From the IMG/VR virus record IMGVR_UViG_3300036800_000051, positions 1 through 41,981 of that record: a stretch of 41,981 bases of DNA; one strand, 5' to 3'. The notes below the pieces were generated by a model that saw only the letters and a list, made by a program, of their open reading frames with translations, was not told the DNA's origin and made no database searches. Source of the stretch: a virus. The translations under genes and the position numbers were made by a program. Below are positions 1 to 6,422 of the stretch, in pieces (within the stretch, counting starts at the first letter, position 1; each line of letters opens with the position of its first letter).

Positions 1-363
1 GTGCCGCCACTTCTTCAACTGGCGTTCCCCCGGCAGCTTCAGCTTCTCCTTCTGAAGCTCTAAGAACAAGCCGTGAGCTTTCGCGAGATCCGCGGCATCC
101 ACTTCTGACCAGCCCCGGACGATCGCCGCCTGAAACGCGTTGCCTGACATTCCGCACCCCTGGCAATGCCACAACCCCGTCAGCAGGTTGATCGAGCAGG
201 ATGGCTTGCGATCCTCGTGCGAGTGCGCCTGAGGATTCGCAAAGCACTTGATCGGTGCCTCTTCTGCGCTGGAGCGGGGCAGGGCAACGCCCAGCTTGGA
301 GTAGAACCCCGTCACGTCAGCGGTCGCTTCTGACCGCAGCCAATCGAGTTCGGCGGTGCTCAT
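1..363 (-). CDS. DNA primase, CHC2 zinc-finger N-terminus (partial)
   Basis: The reading frame runs off the left edge, so only the first 121 residues are present. Residues about 40-70 form a CHC2-type zinc-binding module: C40, His in the segment AHSHED, then HCQGCG with C67 and C70. A Pro-Ser-Cys stretch precedes the final pair, as in primases that make RNA primers at replication forks. The start overlaps the stop of the upstream gene by ATGA (360-363). The catalytic TOPRIM or helicase part would lie outside the window. A primase-helicase fusion and a stand-alone primase are both possible. Confidence 0.8.
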   Translation of the reverse strand, partial: MSTAELDWLRSEATADVTGFYSKLGVALPRSSAEEAPIKCFANPQAHSHEDRKPSCSINLLTGLWHCQGCGMSGNAFQAAIVRGWSEVDAADLAKAHGLFLELQKEKLKLPGERQLKKWRH

Positions 364-605
364 GCGGCGACCTCGAGCTCCCGGTCAGCCGGCTGCTGTG
401 ATATCGCCTGATGAACGTAGACCGCGCCGGCCTCGTCGGCACGGTCATATCGAGTGGCGCAAAGCAGCCAACGAATCGAGATCAGCAACCCATTACGAGC
501 ACGCCGCATCGGGTCAACGTGAATCCACACTGGCGTTTCGCCATCCAGTTCGCAGGGACCCTCCGCACCATCAAACGGACCGCCGATGAGCTTGATCATG
601 CGCAT
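360..605 (-). CDS. Small phage protein with GGPFDG motif
   Basis: About 81 residues, starting MRMIKLIGGPFDG if the ATG at 605 is used. An upstream TTG at 629 would overlap the SSB-like gene by more. Short proteins opening with a Met-Ile-x-Leu-x-Gly-Gly-Pro-x-Asp-Gly pattern are common in actinobacterial phages and have no known function. It sits between the SSB-like gene and primase in one operon, which suggests a replication-period accessory role. That role is inferred only from position. Its stop overlaps the primase start. Confidence 0.65.
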   Translation of the reverse strand: MRMIKLIGGPFDGAEGPCELDGETPVWIHVDPMRRARNGLLISIRWLLCATRYDRADEAGAVYVHQAISQQPADRELEVAA

Positions 606-606
606 C

Positions 607-1086
607 TCAAAACGGCGGCTCGTCGCCAAACTGCTTGCCGGTCGGCTTCGGTTGCGGCTGAAAGCTTGCCGGCGCTTCGAATGGTTCGGGCTGGCTCGGA
701 GCGATCGGAGGCGCCGAAGATGAACGGTTGCCCTGGCGCTCCTCGGGCGGCAGTTCCGCGTCCCAGTTGAACTCCGGCTCTTTGCCGCCGGTCACGCGAT
801 AAGCATGAAACCCGTTGCCACCCGACCTCGGTGCACGTTTACCGATGTAGGTGACCTCGATCTCGTCACCCTGACCCGGCCGGCGACGCGCGAGCTCAGA
901 CCGGAGAACCTGATGAAACGCATGGATCGTCCGTTCGGTGCCAGCCTCCTCAGCGATCGTCACAATCGGATATGAGCCATAGCCAAGGTCGGGTCCCATC
1001 GCCACTGAGACGACGCGGCCCTTGATCTTGTCACCTGCCTCGGGACGCCACGCTTCGGGGAAATCTGCCTGAGTTTCGTCGGTCAC
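607..1086 (-). CDS. SSB-like OB-fold protein with acidic C-terminal tip
   Basis: 159 residues. The N-terminal ~100 residues alternate short beta-like segments (KGRVVSVAMG, YPIVTIAEE, EIEVTYIGKR, FHAYRVT), consistent with an OB fold. A Pro/Ser/Gln-rich disordered linker follows. The protein ends in GDEPPF, close to the DDDIPF-type tip through which bacterial SSB proteins recruit partners. It directly precedes primase, as single-strand binding proteins often do in phage replication modules. Sequence similarity to canonical SSB is weak, so the call rests on layout, tip and context. The start is ATG after a GAAAGGATC ribosome site. Confidence 0.6.
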   Translation of the reverse strand: MTDETQADFPEAWRPEAGDKIKGRVVSVAMGPDLGYGSYPIVTIAEEAGTERTIHAFHQVLRSELARRRPGQGDEIEVTYIGKRAPRSGGNGFHAYRVTGGKEPEFNWDAELPPEERQGNRSSSAPPIAPSQPEPFEAPASFQPQPKPTGKQFGDEPPF

Positions 1087-1147
1087 GCTGATCCTTTCGT
1101 GCTGAGTTGCCGGGGAATTTTTCTACTAGTTACTCGCCCTCGCGCGG

Positions 1148-1166
1148 GCGCGCATGGCGTGCGCGC
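1148..1166. other. GC-rich hairpin
   Basis: A perfect 7-bp inverted repeat GCGCGCA/TGCGCGC with a 5-nt loop. It lies about 60 bp before the SSB-like gene in the direction of transcription. No T-run follows on the minus strand, so it is not a typical intrinsic terminator. Confidence 0.5.
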
Positions 1167-1170
1167 GCGA

Positions 1171-1224
1171 TCACCTGAAAGGAAAAAATGAGCAATCACC
1201 AACTACCAAACTCTGAATTTTCAT
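1171..1224 (-). pseudogene. 17-codon ORF, possible remnant of a small phage gene
   Basis: The minus strand shows AAGGA eight bases before an ATG, then MKIQSLVVGDCSFFPFR and TGA. The same frame stays open past the TGA with an Arg/Ala-rich stretch up to a TAG at 1126-1128. The opening resembles small phage proteins that begin with a lysine-leucine-glutamate/valine-gly-asp-ser-Phe-Phe pattern and run on with basic residues. It may be a gene broken by a nonsense change, or a leader peptide for the SSB-primase operon. Low confidence. Confidence 0.3.
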
Positions 1225-1421
1225 TTCTAATTTCCTTGAAGTAGTTTAAGTAGTTCTTAGGGCCAAAAGGCATAACCAGCGGATGAGGACGTGTTTGATC
1301 GACTCCGGTTTCGGTCCGGAGCGTCAACTAACCTTTTCGGTTGCAGCCAATACCTGACGGGGGTCTAGAACCGGCCAGGCAGCGGGCTGGTGGATCACTC
1401 AGATGCTGGGCGGTGCTCGCG

Positions 1422-1841
1422 TCATGCGCGTCCTTGGCTAGCGAGGTCACGAAGAGTCTTTACGGCCTTCTTGTTTTTTCTCTGGAGCTGAGTGGTCAGG
1501 CTCTGAGCCTGACGCATCGTCATAGCCTCCGTTGGCGCGCCCCCAAGCTTCACGATGTACGCAACCTGTTTCGCTGTCGCGGGACGCTTTTTCCTCGGGG
1601 ATTTGACGGATCTGGTCCCGTGAAAAAGGCTGTGGCAGCGACGGCAGAGGACCGTCAGATCACCCAGGCGCTCGTCGCCGAGCCGCTCATAGGTCCGGTG
1701 GTGAACGTCAAGCTCCTTCGGGGTGTTGCAGACGGCGCAGCGATGCTCGAAGTCTCTTAGGGCGAGCTCGCGCATCTGGCGCCAGTGATCGGACCGGAGG
1801 TAAATCTCGCGGTATTCCCGTTGCTTAGCTGAGAGGCTCAT
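1422..1841 (-). CDS. HNH endonuclease
   Basis: 139 residues. The HNH core occupies residues about 30-75: CAVC, then DVHHRTYERLGDE, then LCRRCHSLFHG. This gives two zinc-binding CxxC pairs around the catalytic His-His. The C-terminal third (ATAKQVAYIVKLGG onward) resembles a short DUF3072-like helical domain seen at the tail of some phage and actinobacterial proteins. Such proteins nick or cut DNA and serve in packaging, recombination or homing. It is the last gene before the intergenic region, and its start overlaps the previous stop by ATGA (1838-1841), so it behaves as an operon member. Confidence 0.85.
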   Translation of the reverse strand: MSLSAKQREYREIYLRSDHWRQMRELALRDFEHRCAVCNTPKELDVHHRTYERLGDERLGDLTVLCRRCHSLFHGTRSVKSPRKKRPATAKQVAYIVKLGGAPTEAMTMRQAQSLTTQLQRKNKKAVKTLRDLASQGRA

Positions 1842-2125
1842 CGAACCTCCGGAGCTTCGACGTCAGGGACCAAATTCGTGGTGTTCGCCGCTCGGATCAG
1901 CGCGGTCACCGCAGCCGCCGGCATGTACCCCCCAAGATCCTCCACCACCAGGCGCCACAAAGTTCTGGCCTGGTCCTGGTTGCCGCCACAAAGTTTCACG
2001 CACGCCTCCCCAGCGGCTTTCTGATCCTCCGGCGCGTATACCGGGCCGTGAGGATGCTTGTGAGCCTCCTGGAGGGCTTCTGCGGTCACGCTGAACGCGT
2101 GGGCGAGCTGTTCCAAAGCGTTCAT
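1838..2125 (-). CDS. Uncharacterised early protein
   Basis: 95 residues from the ATG at 2125, which overlaps the upstream stop as ATGA (2122-2125). A GTG nine codons upstream (2152) would extend it, but the overlap favours 2125. The protein is mostly helical, with MNALEQLAHAFSVTAEALQE at the start and a DQARTLWRLVVEDLGG segment. No catalytic motif is visible. It sits between a zinc microprotein and an HNH nuclease in the early operon. I do not recognise the family. Confidence 0.65.
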   Translation of the reverse strand: MNALEQLAHAFSVTAEALQEAHKHPHGPVYAPEDQKAAGEACVKLCGGNQDQARTLWRLVVEDLGGYMPAAAVTALIRAANTTNLVPDVEAPEVR

Positions 2126-2274
2126 CCCGACCGCCTCAGCAGCCCGTAGCACCGGTCACAGTGCCCGCGGTGAACATCCGCCTGGAAACGTTCGCACGAA
2201 TCGCAATACCACGGTTCGACGCGCCGGAGGCCGATCGGCAGGCGGAGAGTGATCTCATAGCCGGCGAGGATCAT
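2122..2274 (-). CDS. 50-aa zinc-binding microprotein
   Basis: A 50-residue frame from ATG 2274 to TGA 2122. Its start overlaps the VRR-NUC stop as ATGA (2271-2274) and its stop overlaps the next start as ATGA (2122-2125). It contains WYCDSCERF, then HRGHCDRCYGLL. The two CxxC pairs with a histidine between them should bind one zinc. The flanking four-base overlaps on both sides are strong evidence that this short gene is real. Function is unknown; zinc microproteins of this kind often bind nucleic acid or a protein partner. Confidence 0.7.
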   Translation of the reverse strand: MILAGYEITLRLPIGLRRVEPWYCDSCERFQADVHRGHCDRCYGLLRRSG

Positions 2275-2630
2275 CGACGCCCCAACGTCAACTCGACATC
2301 ATCCCAATCCTTAGGTGTCCAGATGCGGACCTTCACCACATCCGGGGCACCCTCGGCCACCAGAGCCAAAGCATCCAGCCACACGCGCTGAGAGGGTCTC
2401 AGACGCCCCTTCTCGGCTTTGAGCTCGGCGATCACCAGCACGCCGTTACGCGTCACCGTCAAATCAGGCCAGCCGGCGGCACCGGCGTCTCCGACGAACC
2501 GTCCCGGAGCGACCTGACGACGCGAATCCTCGAAATGAGCCGAAAGCCAGCCGAACCGTTGCGCGTAGTCGAGCACAGCACGCTGAAACTGGCGCTCTGA
2601 GACCTTCACGATCGCCGGGGGAGCGCTCAC
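2271..2630 (-). CDS. VRR-NUC domain nuclease
   Basis: 119 residues from GTG 2630, chosen because it forms a GTGA overlap with the upstream HNH stop. The sequence shows the VRR-NUC layout: an N-terminal helix (SERQFQRAVLDYAQRFGW), then GWPDLTV with the metal-binding Asp, then VLVIAELKAEKGRLRPSQ with the Glu-x-Lys motif. This PD-(D/E)XK fold cuts branched or flapped DNA. In phages the small stand-alone forms act in recombination or replication fork processing. Two nucleases in a row (HNH then VRR-NUC) suggest a joint role in processing DNA. Confidence 0.85.
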   Translation of the reverse strand: MSAPPAIVKVSERQFQRAVLDYAQRFGWLSAHFEDSRRQVAPGRFVGDAGAAGWPDLTVTRNGVLVIAELKAEKGRLRPSQRVWLDALALVAEGAPDVVKVRIWTPKDWDDVELTLGRR

Positions 2631-3013
2631 GTTCGCTCTCCGGTCAGGCGCTGGATGCACTGGCGGAGCGACATGTGCCCGGCCATATGGGAGCGTTCCT
2701 CAGAGAGCTGCGGTAATGCGAGAATCGGTTCTAGGTCGATCCGGCCGTCGTCGAAATCTCGATGACAGGTTCTGCAAAGTGGAATAACGCAAGCAGGCTC
2801 AGAGCAACCGCCGGACGTTCGTGGCGTCAGATGAGCTGGATCACAGCCCAGAGCACCGCAATGCAAACAAAGCCGATCGCGAGTTTTGATCCTCTGAGCC
2901 AAACTCGCCGGCGACACAGGACCATGCTTTAGGCTCCGGACGCTCGACGCGCGTCCTCGGGTGGTGAACTCGCGAACCTTGTCCGGTGAGGATTTCAAAG
3001 CCGACCTTTTCAC
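2627..3013 (-). CDS. HNH-type recombination nuclease
   Basis: 128 residues from GTG 3013, set by a GTGA overlap (3010-3013); longer starts are possible upstream. A basic N-terminus (KRSALKSS...) leads into LCLHCGALGCDPAHLTPR and a later PLCRTCHRDFDDGRIDL. That gives two CxxC pairs and a His in the HNH position, with AHLTPR replacing the usual His-His. The pattern resembles phage recombination nucleases such as NinG-like or RusA-neighbour HNH proteins. Its product ends inside the VRR-NUC start, so the two are probably co-translated. Confidence 0.7.
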   Translation of the reverse strand: MKRSALKSSPDKVREFTTRGRASSVRSLKHGPVSPASLAQRIKTRDRLCLHCGALGCDPAHLTPRTSGGCSEPACVIPLCRTCHRDFDDGRIDLEPILALPQLSEERSHMAGHMSLRQCIQRLTGERT

Positions 3014-3123
3014 AACAGGCCTCGGCATTCGGGACATGGCAGCATCAGGCCGGACCATTCGCCGCGAGCGCCACACACCCGGCACCAGCGAGGAAGAGTT
3101 GGGGTGAAATCGCCGGCGGTCAC
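3010..3123 (-). CDS. 37-aa zinc-ribbon microprotein
   Basis: GTG at 3123 overlaps the upstream stop as GTGA, and its own TGA overlaps the HNH start as GTGA (3010-3013). The 37-residue product carries WCRVCG and PCPECRG, two CxxC pairs 16 residues apart, as in a minimal zinc ribbon. Longer starts in this frame run through unrelated sequence and are less likely. Function unknown; its place next to nuclease genes suggests a nucleic-acid or protein adaptor role. Confidence 0.6.
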   Translation of the reverse strand: MTAGDFTPTLPRWCRVCGARGEWSGLMLPCPECRGLL

Positions 3124-3530
3124 GCGATTCTCCGCAGTCCGGCGCCGTCGACTCGGCCCGCTTCCTTCAAAGCTGACAGGATCGACTGTTTCGCGTTCAC
3201 GACCGCTTTCAGTGACCCTATGCGTTTTTCCATTCGTTTGCGCGACGCGGTAAGGCTGGAGTAGCGGCCTAACAGGTCGGCGCTCATTGCCCGGTTCGCG
3301 AGACGAGTTCTGAGTGCTTCGGGTGGGAACTTCTCGCCGTCCTGAATGTGCCGGGTCCAAAGTCCCTCCTCGTGCGCGGCCCGGAACTCTTCGATCTCCA
3401 TCTCCACAGGCGTCAACGCTCGCTCGAGATCGGCAAGCTTGCCTGACAGGTCGTTGAGCTCCAGGGTTGCCGTGTCGAGCTCGACCATGATCGTGACCGG
3501 ATCCTGCGGGTCGCGTTCGCGTTCAACCAT
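3120..3530 (-). CDS. Coiled-coil early protein
   Basis: 136 residues, strongly helical with heptad-like Leu/Ala/Glu spacing: a first coil around residues 15-60 (LELNDLSGKLADLERALTPV) and a second around 85-125 (basic, SRKRMEKRIGSLKAVVNAKQ). No catalytic motif is seen. It starts eight bases inside the upstream gene and ends in a GTGA overlap. It may be a scaffold or binding partner for the nucleases downstream or for the neighbouring 156-aa protein. Family not recognised. Confidence 0.7.
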   Translation of the reverse strand: MVERERDPQDPVTIMVELDTATLELNDLSGKLADLERALTPVEMEIEEFRAAHEEGLWTRHIQDGEKFPPEALRTRLANRAMSADLLGRYSSLTASRKRMEKRIGSLKAVVNAKQSILSALKEAGRVDGAGLRRIA

Positions 3531-3993
3531 TCCGGCTCACCGTCACCCGACGCTCACGCTCAGCGGTACGAGCCAACCCATTCACCGTCTCAGCGATCGG
3601 ACCGCCGAGCTTTCTCAAAGCCGTAATCCCCGCCTTCCGCGTCTTGTACGAAATAATTGTCTCGACGGCGGCATCCACAGCTTCGACGCTCAACCGGCCC
3701 GCGTCCACATGCTCCAACAGCGCCTGACGCAGTTCTGCGCCATCCCATTCTTCTGACGGCGCCGGCGACTGGCCAACGATCTTCAATTCATCGGCACGCA
3801 GGGTCCATGAGGCCTCGCGATCCATGCGGGACAGGAGTTCGCGGGACACGAGTCGCTTGAACTCGCGCAGCACACTTTCGAACTCGCGCAGGTCCGCAAG
3901 ATACCGGCCCAGCTCCGGGCTGGGACTATCAAGGCTCAGCGGTTCCCCGGTAGCCGGGTTGACGAGCTGGGTGGATGGTTGAATGTCGCTCAT
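3523..3993 (-). CDS. Uncharacterised helical early protein
   Basis: 156 residues. A short N-terminal tail (LVNPATGEPLSL) precedes a long helical region with many charged residues, including LREFESVLREFKRLVSRELL and a C-terminal KTRKAGITALRKLGGPIAE segment. No known motif is visible. Its start codon shares one base with the stop of the upstream gene (TGATG at 3991-3995). With the coiled-coil protein downstream it forms a pair that could act as a complex, for example as DNA-binding or nuclease-modulating factors; this is speculation. Confidence 0.7.
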   Translation of the reverse strand: MSDIQPSTQLVNPATGEPLSLDSPSPELGRYLADLREFESVLREFKRLVSRELLSRMDREASWTLRADELKIVGQSPAPSEEWDGAELRQALLEHVDAGRLSVEAVDAAVETIISYKTRKAGITALRKLGGPIAETVNGLARTAERERRVTVSRNG

Positions 3994-4181
3994 CAGATCG
4001 TCTCGAAGTCGTCGTTATGAACGATCACCAGTGCGCCGCGAAGGTCGAGAACGCTCGTGCCGGGAAGCTGGTGCGGCGTGACGAACGTGCCCGCCCAACC
4101 AGCCATCGCGCTCCACTGGTGGCTGGGCTGATCGACGATCCGTACCGGCGTGCCGTAAGCAAGCGTGAGAGCGTCGGTCAC
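3993..4181 (-). CDS. Uncharacterised 62-aa protein
   Basis: GTG at 4181 overlaps the upstream stop as GTGA (4178-4181). The product has a beta-like pattern: PVRIVDQPS, WAGTFVTPHQLPG, SVLDLRGALVIVHNDDFE. This looks like a small SH3-like or beta-barrel fold that ends in acidic residues. The frame is open further upstream to 4484, but that part is Arg/His-rich shadow of the neighbouring gene, so the short version is preferred. No function assigned. Confidence 0.6.
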   Translation of the reverse strand: MTDALTLAYGTPVRIVDQPSHQWSAMAGWAGTFVTPHQLPGTSVLDLRGALVIVHNDDFETI

Positions 4182-4507
4182 AACTGGTCGCCCCGTTTCT
4201 CCGGGATGGGCTCGACCGAATCGGGGGCGGCGTAGACGAAGAGCCAGCCGATCGCGTCCGCCGCCCGTCCGCCGTTGTCCCAGCCGATGAGGTACGGGAT
4301 CGGCGAAATGAGACGGGCGTGCCGGTCGGTCCACTCCAAGTCCTTGATGTAGCCCGTCAGCTCGGGATGGCGAACGCTGCGAATCCGCGTGCCGATCGGC
4401 AGGAGGCACGCCATGATCGCGTCGCGGCCATGATCCGGGCACTCGTCGGTCCATGTGCGCGTGCCGTCTGGATGCCGCGTGCAAGTGCAGATATCCACTG
4501 CGGTCAC
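4178..4507 (-). CDS. Uncharacterised protein with N-terminal Cys/His cluster
   Basis: 109 residues from GTG 4507 (GTGA overlap with the upstream stop). The start contains CTCTRHPDGTRTWTDECPDHG, a Cys/His arrangement that could bind zinc. The remaining part looks like a small beta-barrel: IGTRIRSVRHPELTGYIKDLEW, YLIGWDNGG, GWLFVYAAPD. A short barrel that presents aromatic residues may bind DNA or a partner protein, but I recognise no family. It is co-translated with the genes on both sides. Confidence 0.65.
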   Translation of the reverse strand: MTAVDICTCTRHPDGTRTWTDECPDHGRDAIMACLLPIGTRIRSVRHPELTGYIKDLEWTDRHARLISPIPYLIGWDNGGRAADAIGWLFVYAAPDSVEPIPEKRGDQL

Positions 4508-4800
4508 CGTTTCGTGCTCCAGTCGTCCCTCGGCTCGTCCGGGACGGGGTCGAGGTCCACTTCCACGAGTTCTTCTAAGGCTTCGGGACGCGAATCGGGC
4601 GGCTTAGATCCGGCCAGGGTCGCGTCGATCTGGAGTCGCAGCGCGTGAAGCTGGGTGCGTGTGAGATAGAGAGTGGTGATGTGCTGTCTGCTGCGAACCC
4701 ATACCGCAAACCAGTTAGGACTGGAGGCGTGGATTTCGATTGTGGTGCCGGTGGTGACCGTGATCGGCTCGCCGGCGCTGTCGTTAGGCTTTATCGGCAT
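4504..4800 (-). CDS. Uncharacterised 98-aa protein
   Basis: ATG at 4800. The N-terminal half is beta-rich (EPITVTTGTTIEIHASS, WFAVWVRSRQHITTLYL). A helix follows (RTQLHALRLQIDATLAGS), then an acidic tail with EELVEVDLDPVPDEP. The pattern suggests a small alpha/beta domain with a disordered acidic end. It overlaps the upstream small gene by 17 bases, and its stop overlaps the next start by GTGA. No catalytic residues are evident. Confidence 0.65.
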   Translation of the reverse strand: MPIKPNDSAGEPITVTTGTTIEIHASSPNWFAVWVRSRQHITTLYLTRTQLHALRLQIDATLAGSKPPDSRPEALEELVEVDLDPVPDEPRDDWSTKR

Positions 4801-4945
4801 CGGAGTTCTCTCCTCCGGTCACGCGCCTGGCAGCGACACACTGCGCAGGCGCTTCTTTTGTAGGCGTCAGGTGGTGTTCGCGGATGGCGCGGCGTTCGTC
4901 TAGCCACCAGAGGAGCGCGTCGAGCCAGGAAACCAGCCGGGTCAT
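4784..4945 (-). CDS. 53-aa amphipathic early protein
   Basis: Starts at ATG 4945, which overlaps the stop of the zinc-ribbon gene as ATGA (4942-4945). The N-terminus is a Trp/Leu-rich helix (MTRLVSWLDALLWWLDERR) that could be amphipathic or membrane-associated. A basic, polar tail follows. The ending overlaps the next gene by 17 bases. No family is recognised. Confidence 0.5.
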   Translation of the reverse strand: MTRLVSWLDALLWWLDERRAIREHHLTPTKEAPAQCVAARRVTGGENSDADKA

Positions 4946-5100
4946 CTGTATCTCCAGTGGCCACAGCTGCGGCACTTGTCGATATCCCAGCCATCAAAGT
5001 CAAGATTGGTTGAGCCGCACGCCTCGCAGCACACGATGGACTTCCCATCGTCATCAAGAGCCACGGGGGCGAATCGCGGTTCCCGATCGCGATTGCTCAT
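4942..5100 (-). CDS. 52-aa zinc-ribbon protein
   Basis: The start is ATG 5100, forming ATGA with the methyltransferase stop (5097-5100). The product has IVCCEACGSTNLDFDG and DKCRSCGHWRYR, two CxxC pairs with a Gly-x-x-Asn turn, the layout of a zinc ribbon as found in ribosomal or transcription-factor microproteins. Because it follows the methyltransferase directly, it may help that enzyme bind DNA, or act alone. That link is only positional. Confidence 0.65.
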   Translation of the reverse strand: MSNRDREPRFAPVALDDDGKSIVCCEACGSTNLDFDGWDIDKCRSCGHWRYR

Positions 5101-5621
5101 TGCGATAGCTCCAGCTGGGCGTCGAAGCGCTCCCACGCGTCGCTGACGGCGTGCGAGCCAGGGAACAGATCCTCGAACTCGTCGCCCGGCCGAGCGCCAA
5201 GCCACCGGAACAGCCACGAGCAAAACGCGGGCGGCTTGCTACCAGTGACGTAGCCCTCAGGCTTGGGACGAAACGTATATTGCTCGGGCGAGCAGACAAG
5301 CGTGTCTCGAAGGTTGCTCGCGGGAGGGCGGGCCCAGCGCACAACGACGGGCTCCCAGCCAAACACGCCGTGACCACTCATCGGTGGGGCGATCGGTTTG
5401 TGCCACGACAGAATGCGCACGTCCGACGGGCAGCAGCCAAGCACCTCTTGCAGCCCCCGGTTCGACGTGGACAGTGCCCAGCCGTCGAAGTGACTCAGCG
5501 TGCCCTCGATCAACTCTAGGTGGTCGACCTCACCCGCATAGTCCGGATGGTCGCCGTAGTGACGTTTCGCCTGTCCCGGGTACGGCGGGTCGGCGTAGGC
5601 AAGGAGCCTCCGCTCGCTCAT
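5097..5621 (-). CDS. DNA methyltransferase, DPPY type
   Basis: 174 residues. The N-terminus gives YADPPYPG, the DPPY motif IV of N6-adenine or N4-cytosine methyltransferases at residues 11-14. The C-terminal part, GSKPPAFCSWLFRWLGARPGDEFEDLFPGS, resembles the motif X/I region in a circular permutation, as in MT-A70-like or phage ParB-associated enzymes. The substrate is DNA with S-adenosylmethionine as methyl donor; the likely role is to shield phage DNA from host restriction. No target-recognition domain is present and there is no paired restriction gene. ATGA overlaps on both sides place it in the operon. Confidence 0.85.
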   Translation of the reverse strand: MSERRLLAYADPPYPGQAKRHYGDHPDYAGEVDHLELIEGTLSHFDGWALSTSNRGLQEVLGCCPSDVRILSWHKPIAPPMSGHGVFGWEPVVVRWARPPASNLRDTLVCSPEQYTFRPKPEGYVTGSKPPAFCSWLFRWLGARPGDEFEDLFPGSHAVSDAWERFDAQLELSQ

Positions 5622-5743
5622 CTGTCACCGTCCCGGGCGATAGCGGCCGCAACCATCAGAGCTGCCCTATCCGGATAGGCGGACTCAGGGCCAAGCTCAT
5701 AAGCGATGAAAGCCCGGAGCACAGAAGCGAACAGACGGGTCAT
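5618..5743 (-). CDS. 41-aa microprotein
   Basis: ATG at 5743 and TGA at 5618 each sit in an ATGA overlap with a neighbour (5740-5743 and 5618-5621), which supports a real gene. The product MTRLFASVLRAFIAYELGP plus a polar second half forms one amphipathic helix and an Ala-rich helix (RAALMVAAAIARDGDR). No function can be proposed. Confidence 0.5.
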   Translation of the reverse strand: MTRLFASVLRAFIAYELGPESAYPDRAALMVAAAIARDGDR

Positions 5744-5949
5744 CGCACAGCCTCCAGCTTTTTGGCCTCGACTGGCCCGTTGGGAGCCCAGAGCGTTGCC
5801 GCTTTCTTCTCGGGCCAGCCCGCGCCGGGGTCCCACGGATCCTCAGCAGCCTCCCCGGCGTAGTGATCTCGTGTGCAGACCAGCCGCACTCCGAACCAGG
5901 TTGCGTGATCACCGAGCTTGTAGTGGTGCGGGACACGCCACTCGCTCAT
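5740..5949 (-). CDS. Uncharacterised 69-aa protein
   Basis: Begins at ATG 5949 (ATGA overlap at 5946-5949). The sequence is rich in Trp, His and Tyr: MSEWRVPHHYKLGDHATWFG, then LVCTRDHYAGEAAEDPWDPG, then a basic C-terminus. It may form a small beta-rich domain. The frame is open to 5985, but that extension is Gly/Arg-rich and lies outside the overlap logic. No family recognised. Confidence 0.55.
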   Translation of the reverse strand: MSEWRVPHHYKLGDHATWFGVRLVCTRDHYAGEAAEDPWDPGAGWPEKKAATLWAPNGPVEAKKLEAVR

Positions 5950-6128
5950 CCTCGCCTCCAGTCGTAAGCCTCGGCCTCCCAGCACTGCTCCAGCAAAATC
6001 AGCTCCAACCGCCGCTCATCCTCACGCTGGCGACGCCGGTCAATCCAGTCGCACAGGCCGAAGATCGCCAGGACAGCCAGGATCGGAGCGAACGCCCAAA
6101 CCACAGCAATCGCGAGCGGAGTGCTCAC
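5946..6128 (-). CDS. 60-aa single-span membrane protein
   Basis: GTG at 6128 forms a GTGA overlap with the preceding gene's stop (6125-6128). Residues about 4-26 (PLAIAVVWAFAPILAVLAIFG) make one hydrophobic span. A basic then acidic helix, DRRRQREDERRLELILLEQC, follows, likely cytoplasmic. Small inner-membrane proteins of this type in early operons may alter host physiology or block superinfection; nothing in the sequence decides this. Confidence 0.6.
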   Translation of the reverse strand: MSTPLAIAVVWAFAPILAVLAIFGLCDWIDRRRQREDERRLELILLEQCWEAEAYDWRRG

Positions 6129-6301
6129 GACTTGTCGTCCAGCCGGTTGAGCGCCCGCTGAGCCCGCTCAAACGTCCACAACGTCCGCTTCGAACTCCAG
6201 TGCTCCCGAATATCGACGAGGGCTTCGCGGGCGATCTCGAGCTGGAGTTCGAGCCGGCGGATTTCGCGTTCGCGGGTCGGGCCGACAATGTCACGCGTCA
6301 T
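6125..6301 (-). CDS. 58-aa helical protein
   Basis: A frame from ATG 6301 to TGA 6125 whose stop overlaps the membrane protein start (GTGA). The product starts MTRDIVGPTREREIRRLEL and continues as one long charged helix with heptad-like Leu and Ile spacing, ending in NRLDDKS. This suggests a short coiled coil. It overlaps the next gene upstream by 11 bases. It is too short for default ORF calling but well supported by the overlap chain. Confidence 0.55.
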   Translation of the reverse strand: MTRDIVGPTREREIRRLELQLEIAREALVDIREHWSSKRTLWTFERAQRALNRLDDKS

Positions 6302-6422
6302 TCTGGGCCTCCTGAAGAGGGGCCCCCACGACCGCTGGCGGATCGGGAGGAACGGCCGTGGGGGCTGGCCGCTTCCGTGCGGCAGGGGGGAAAAGGTCGG
6401 CTAGGCGAGCAACGCGGTTCAC
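6291..6422 (-). CDS. 43-aa Pro/Ala-rich microprotein
   Basis: GTG at 6422 overlaps the XRE regulator's stop as GTGA (6419-6422). The product has a basic helical start (VNRVARLADLFPPAARKR) and a Pro-rich middle with little order. It is the first gene after the Cro-like regulator. Only the overlap and operon position support it. Function unknown. Confidence 0.45.
   Translation of the reverse strand: MNRVARLADLFPPAARKRPAPTAVPPDPPAVVGAPLQEAQNDA

Larger units (their letters stand above)
1087..1421. other. AT-rich structured intergenic region
   Basis: This 335-bp gap is the most AT-rich part of the early region. It holds a strong GC hairpin (1148-1166) and a tandem repeat AAGTAGTT (1239-1246 and 1248-1255). 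Three small hairpins follow: GCC-AAAA-GGC at 1262-1271; CTCCGG/CCGGAG at 1303-1321, extended by TTGA/TCAA; and AACC/GGTT at 1330-1342. It could be a leader for the SSB-primase transcript, a replication origin, or the remains of a small gene. No tRNA fold or clear sigma-type promoter was found. Confidence 0.45.

Noticed and set aside
1188-1244. 18-codon plus-strand ORF with AAAGGA before ATG
   Set aside because: It overlaps the minus-strand ORF at 1171-1224, which better matches operon direction and known small-protein wording. It is too short to support alone.
3993-4484. 163-codon version of the 62-aa gene
   Set aside because: The first 100 codons are an Arg/His-rich shadow of the gene at 4178-4507. 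The GTGA overlap sets the start at 4181.
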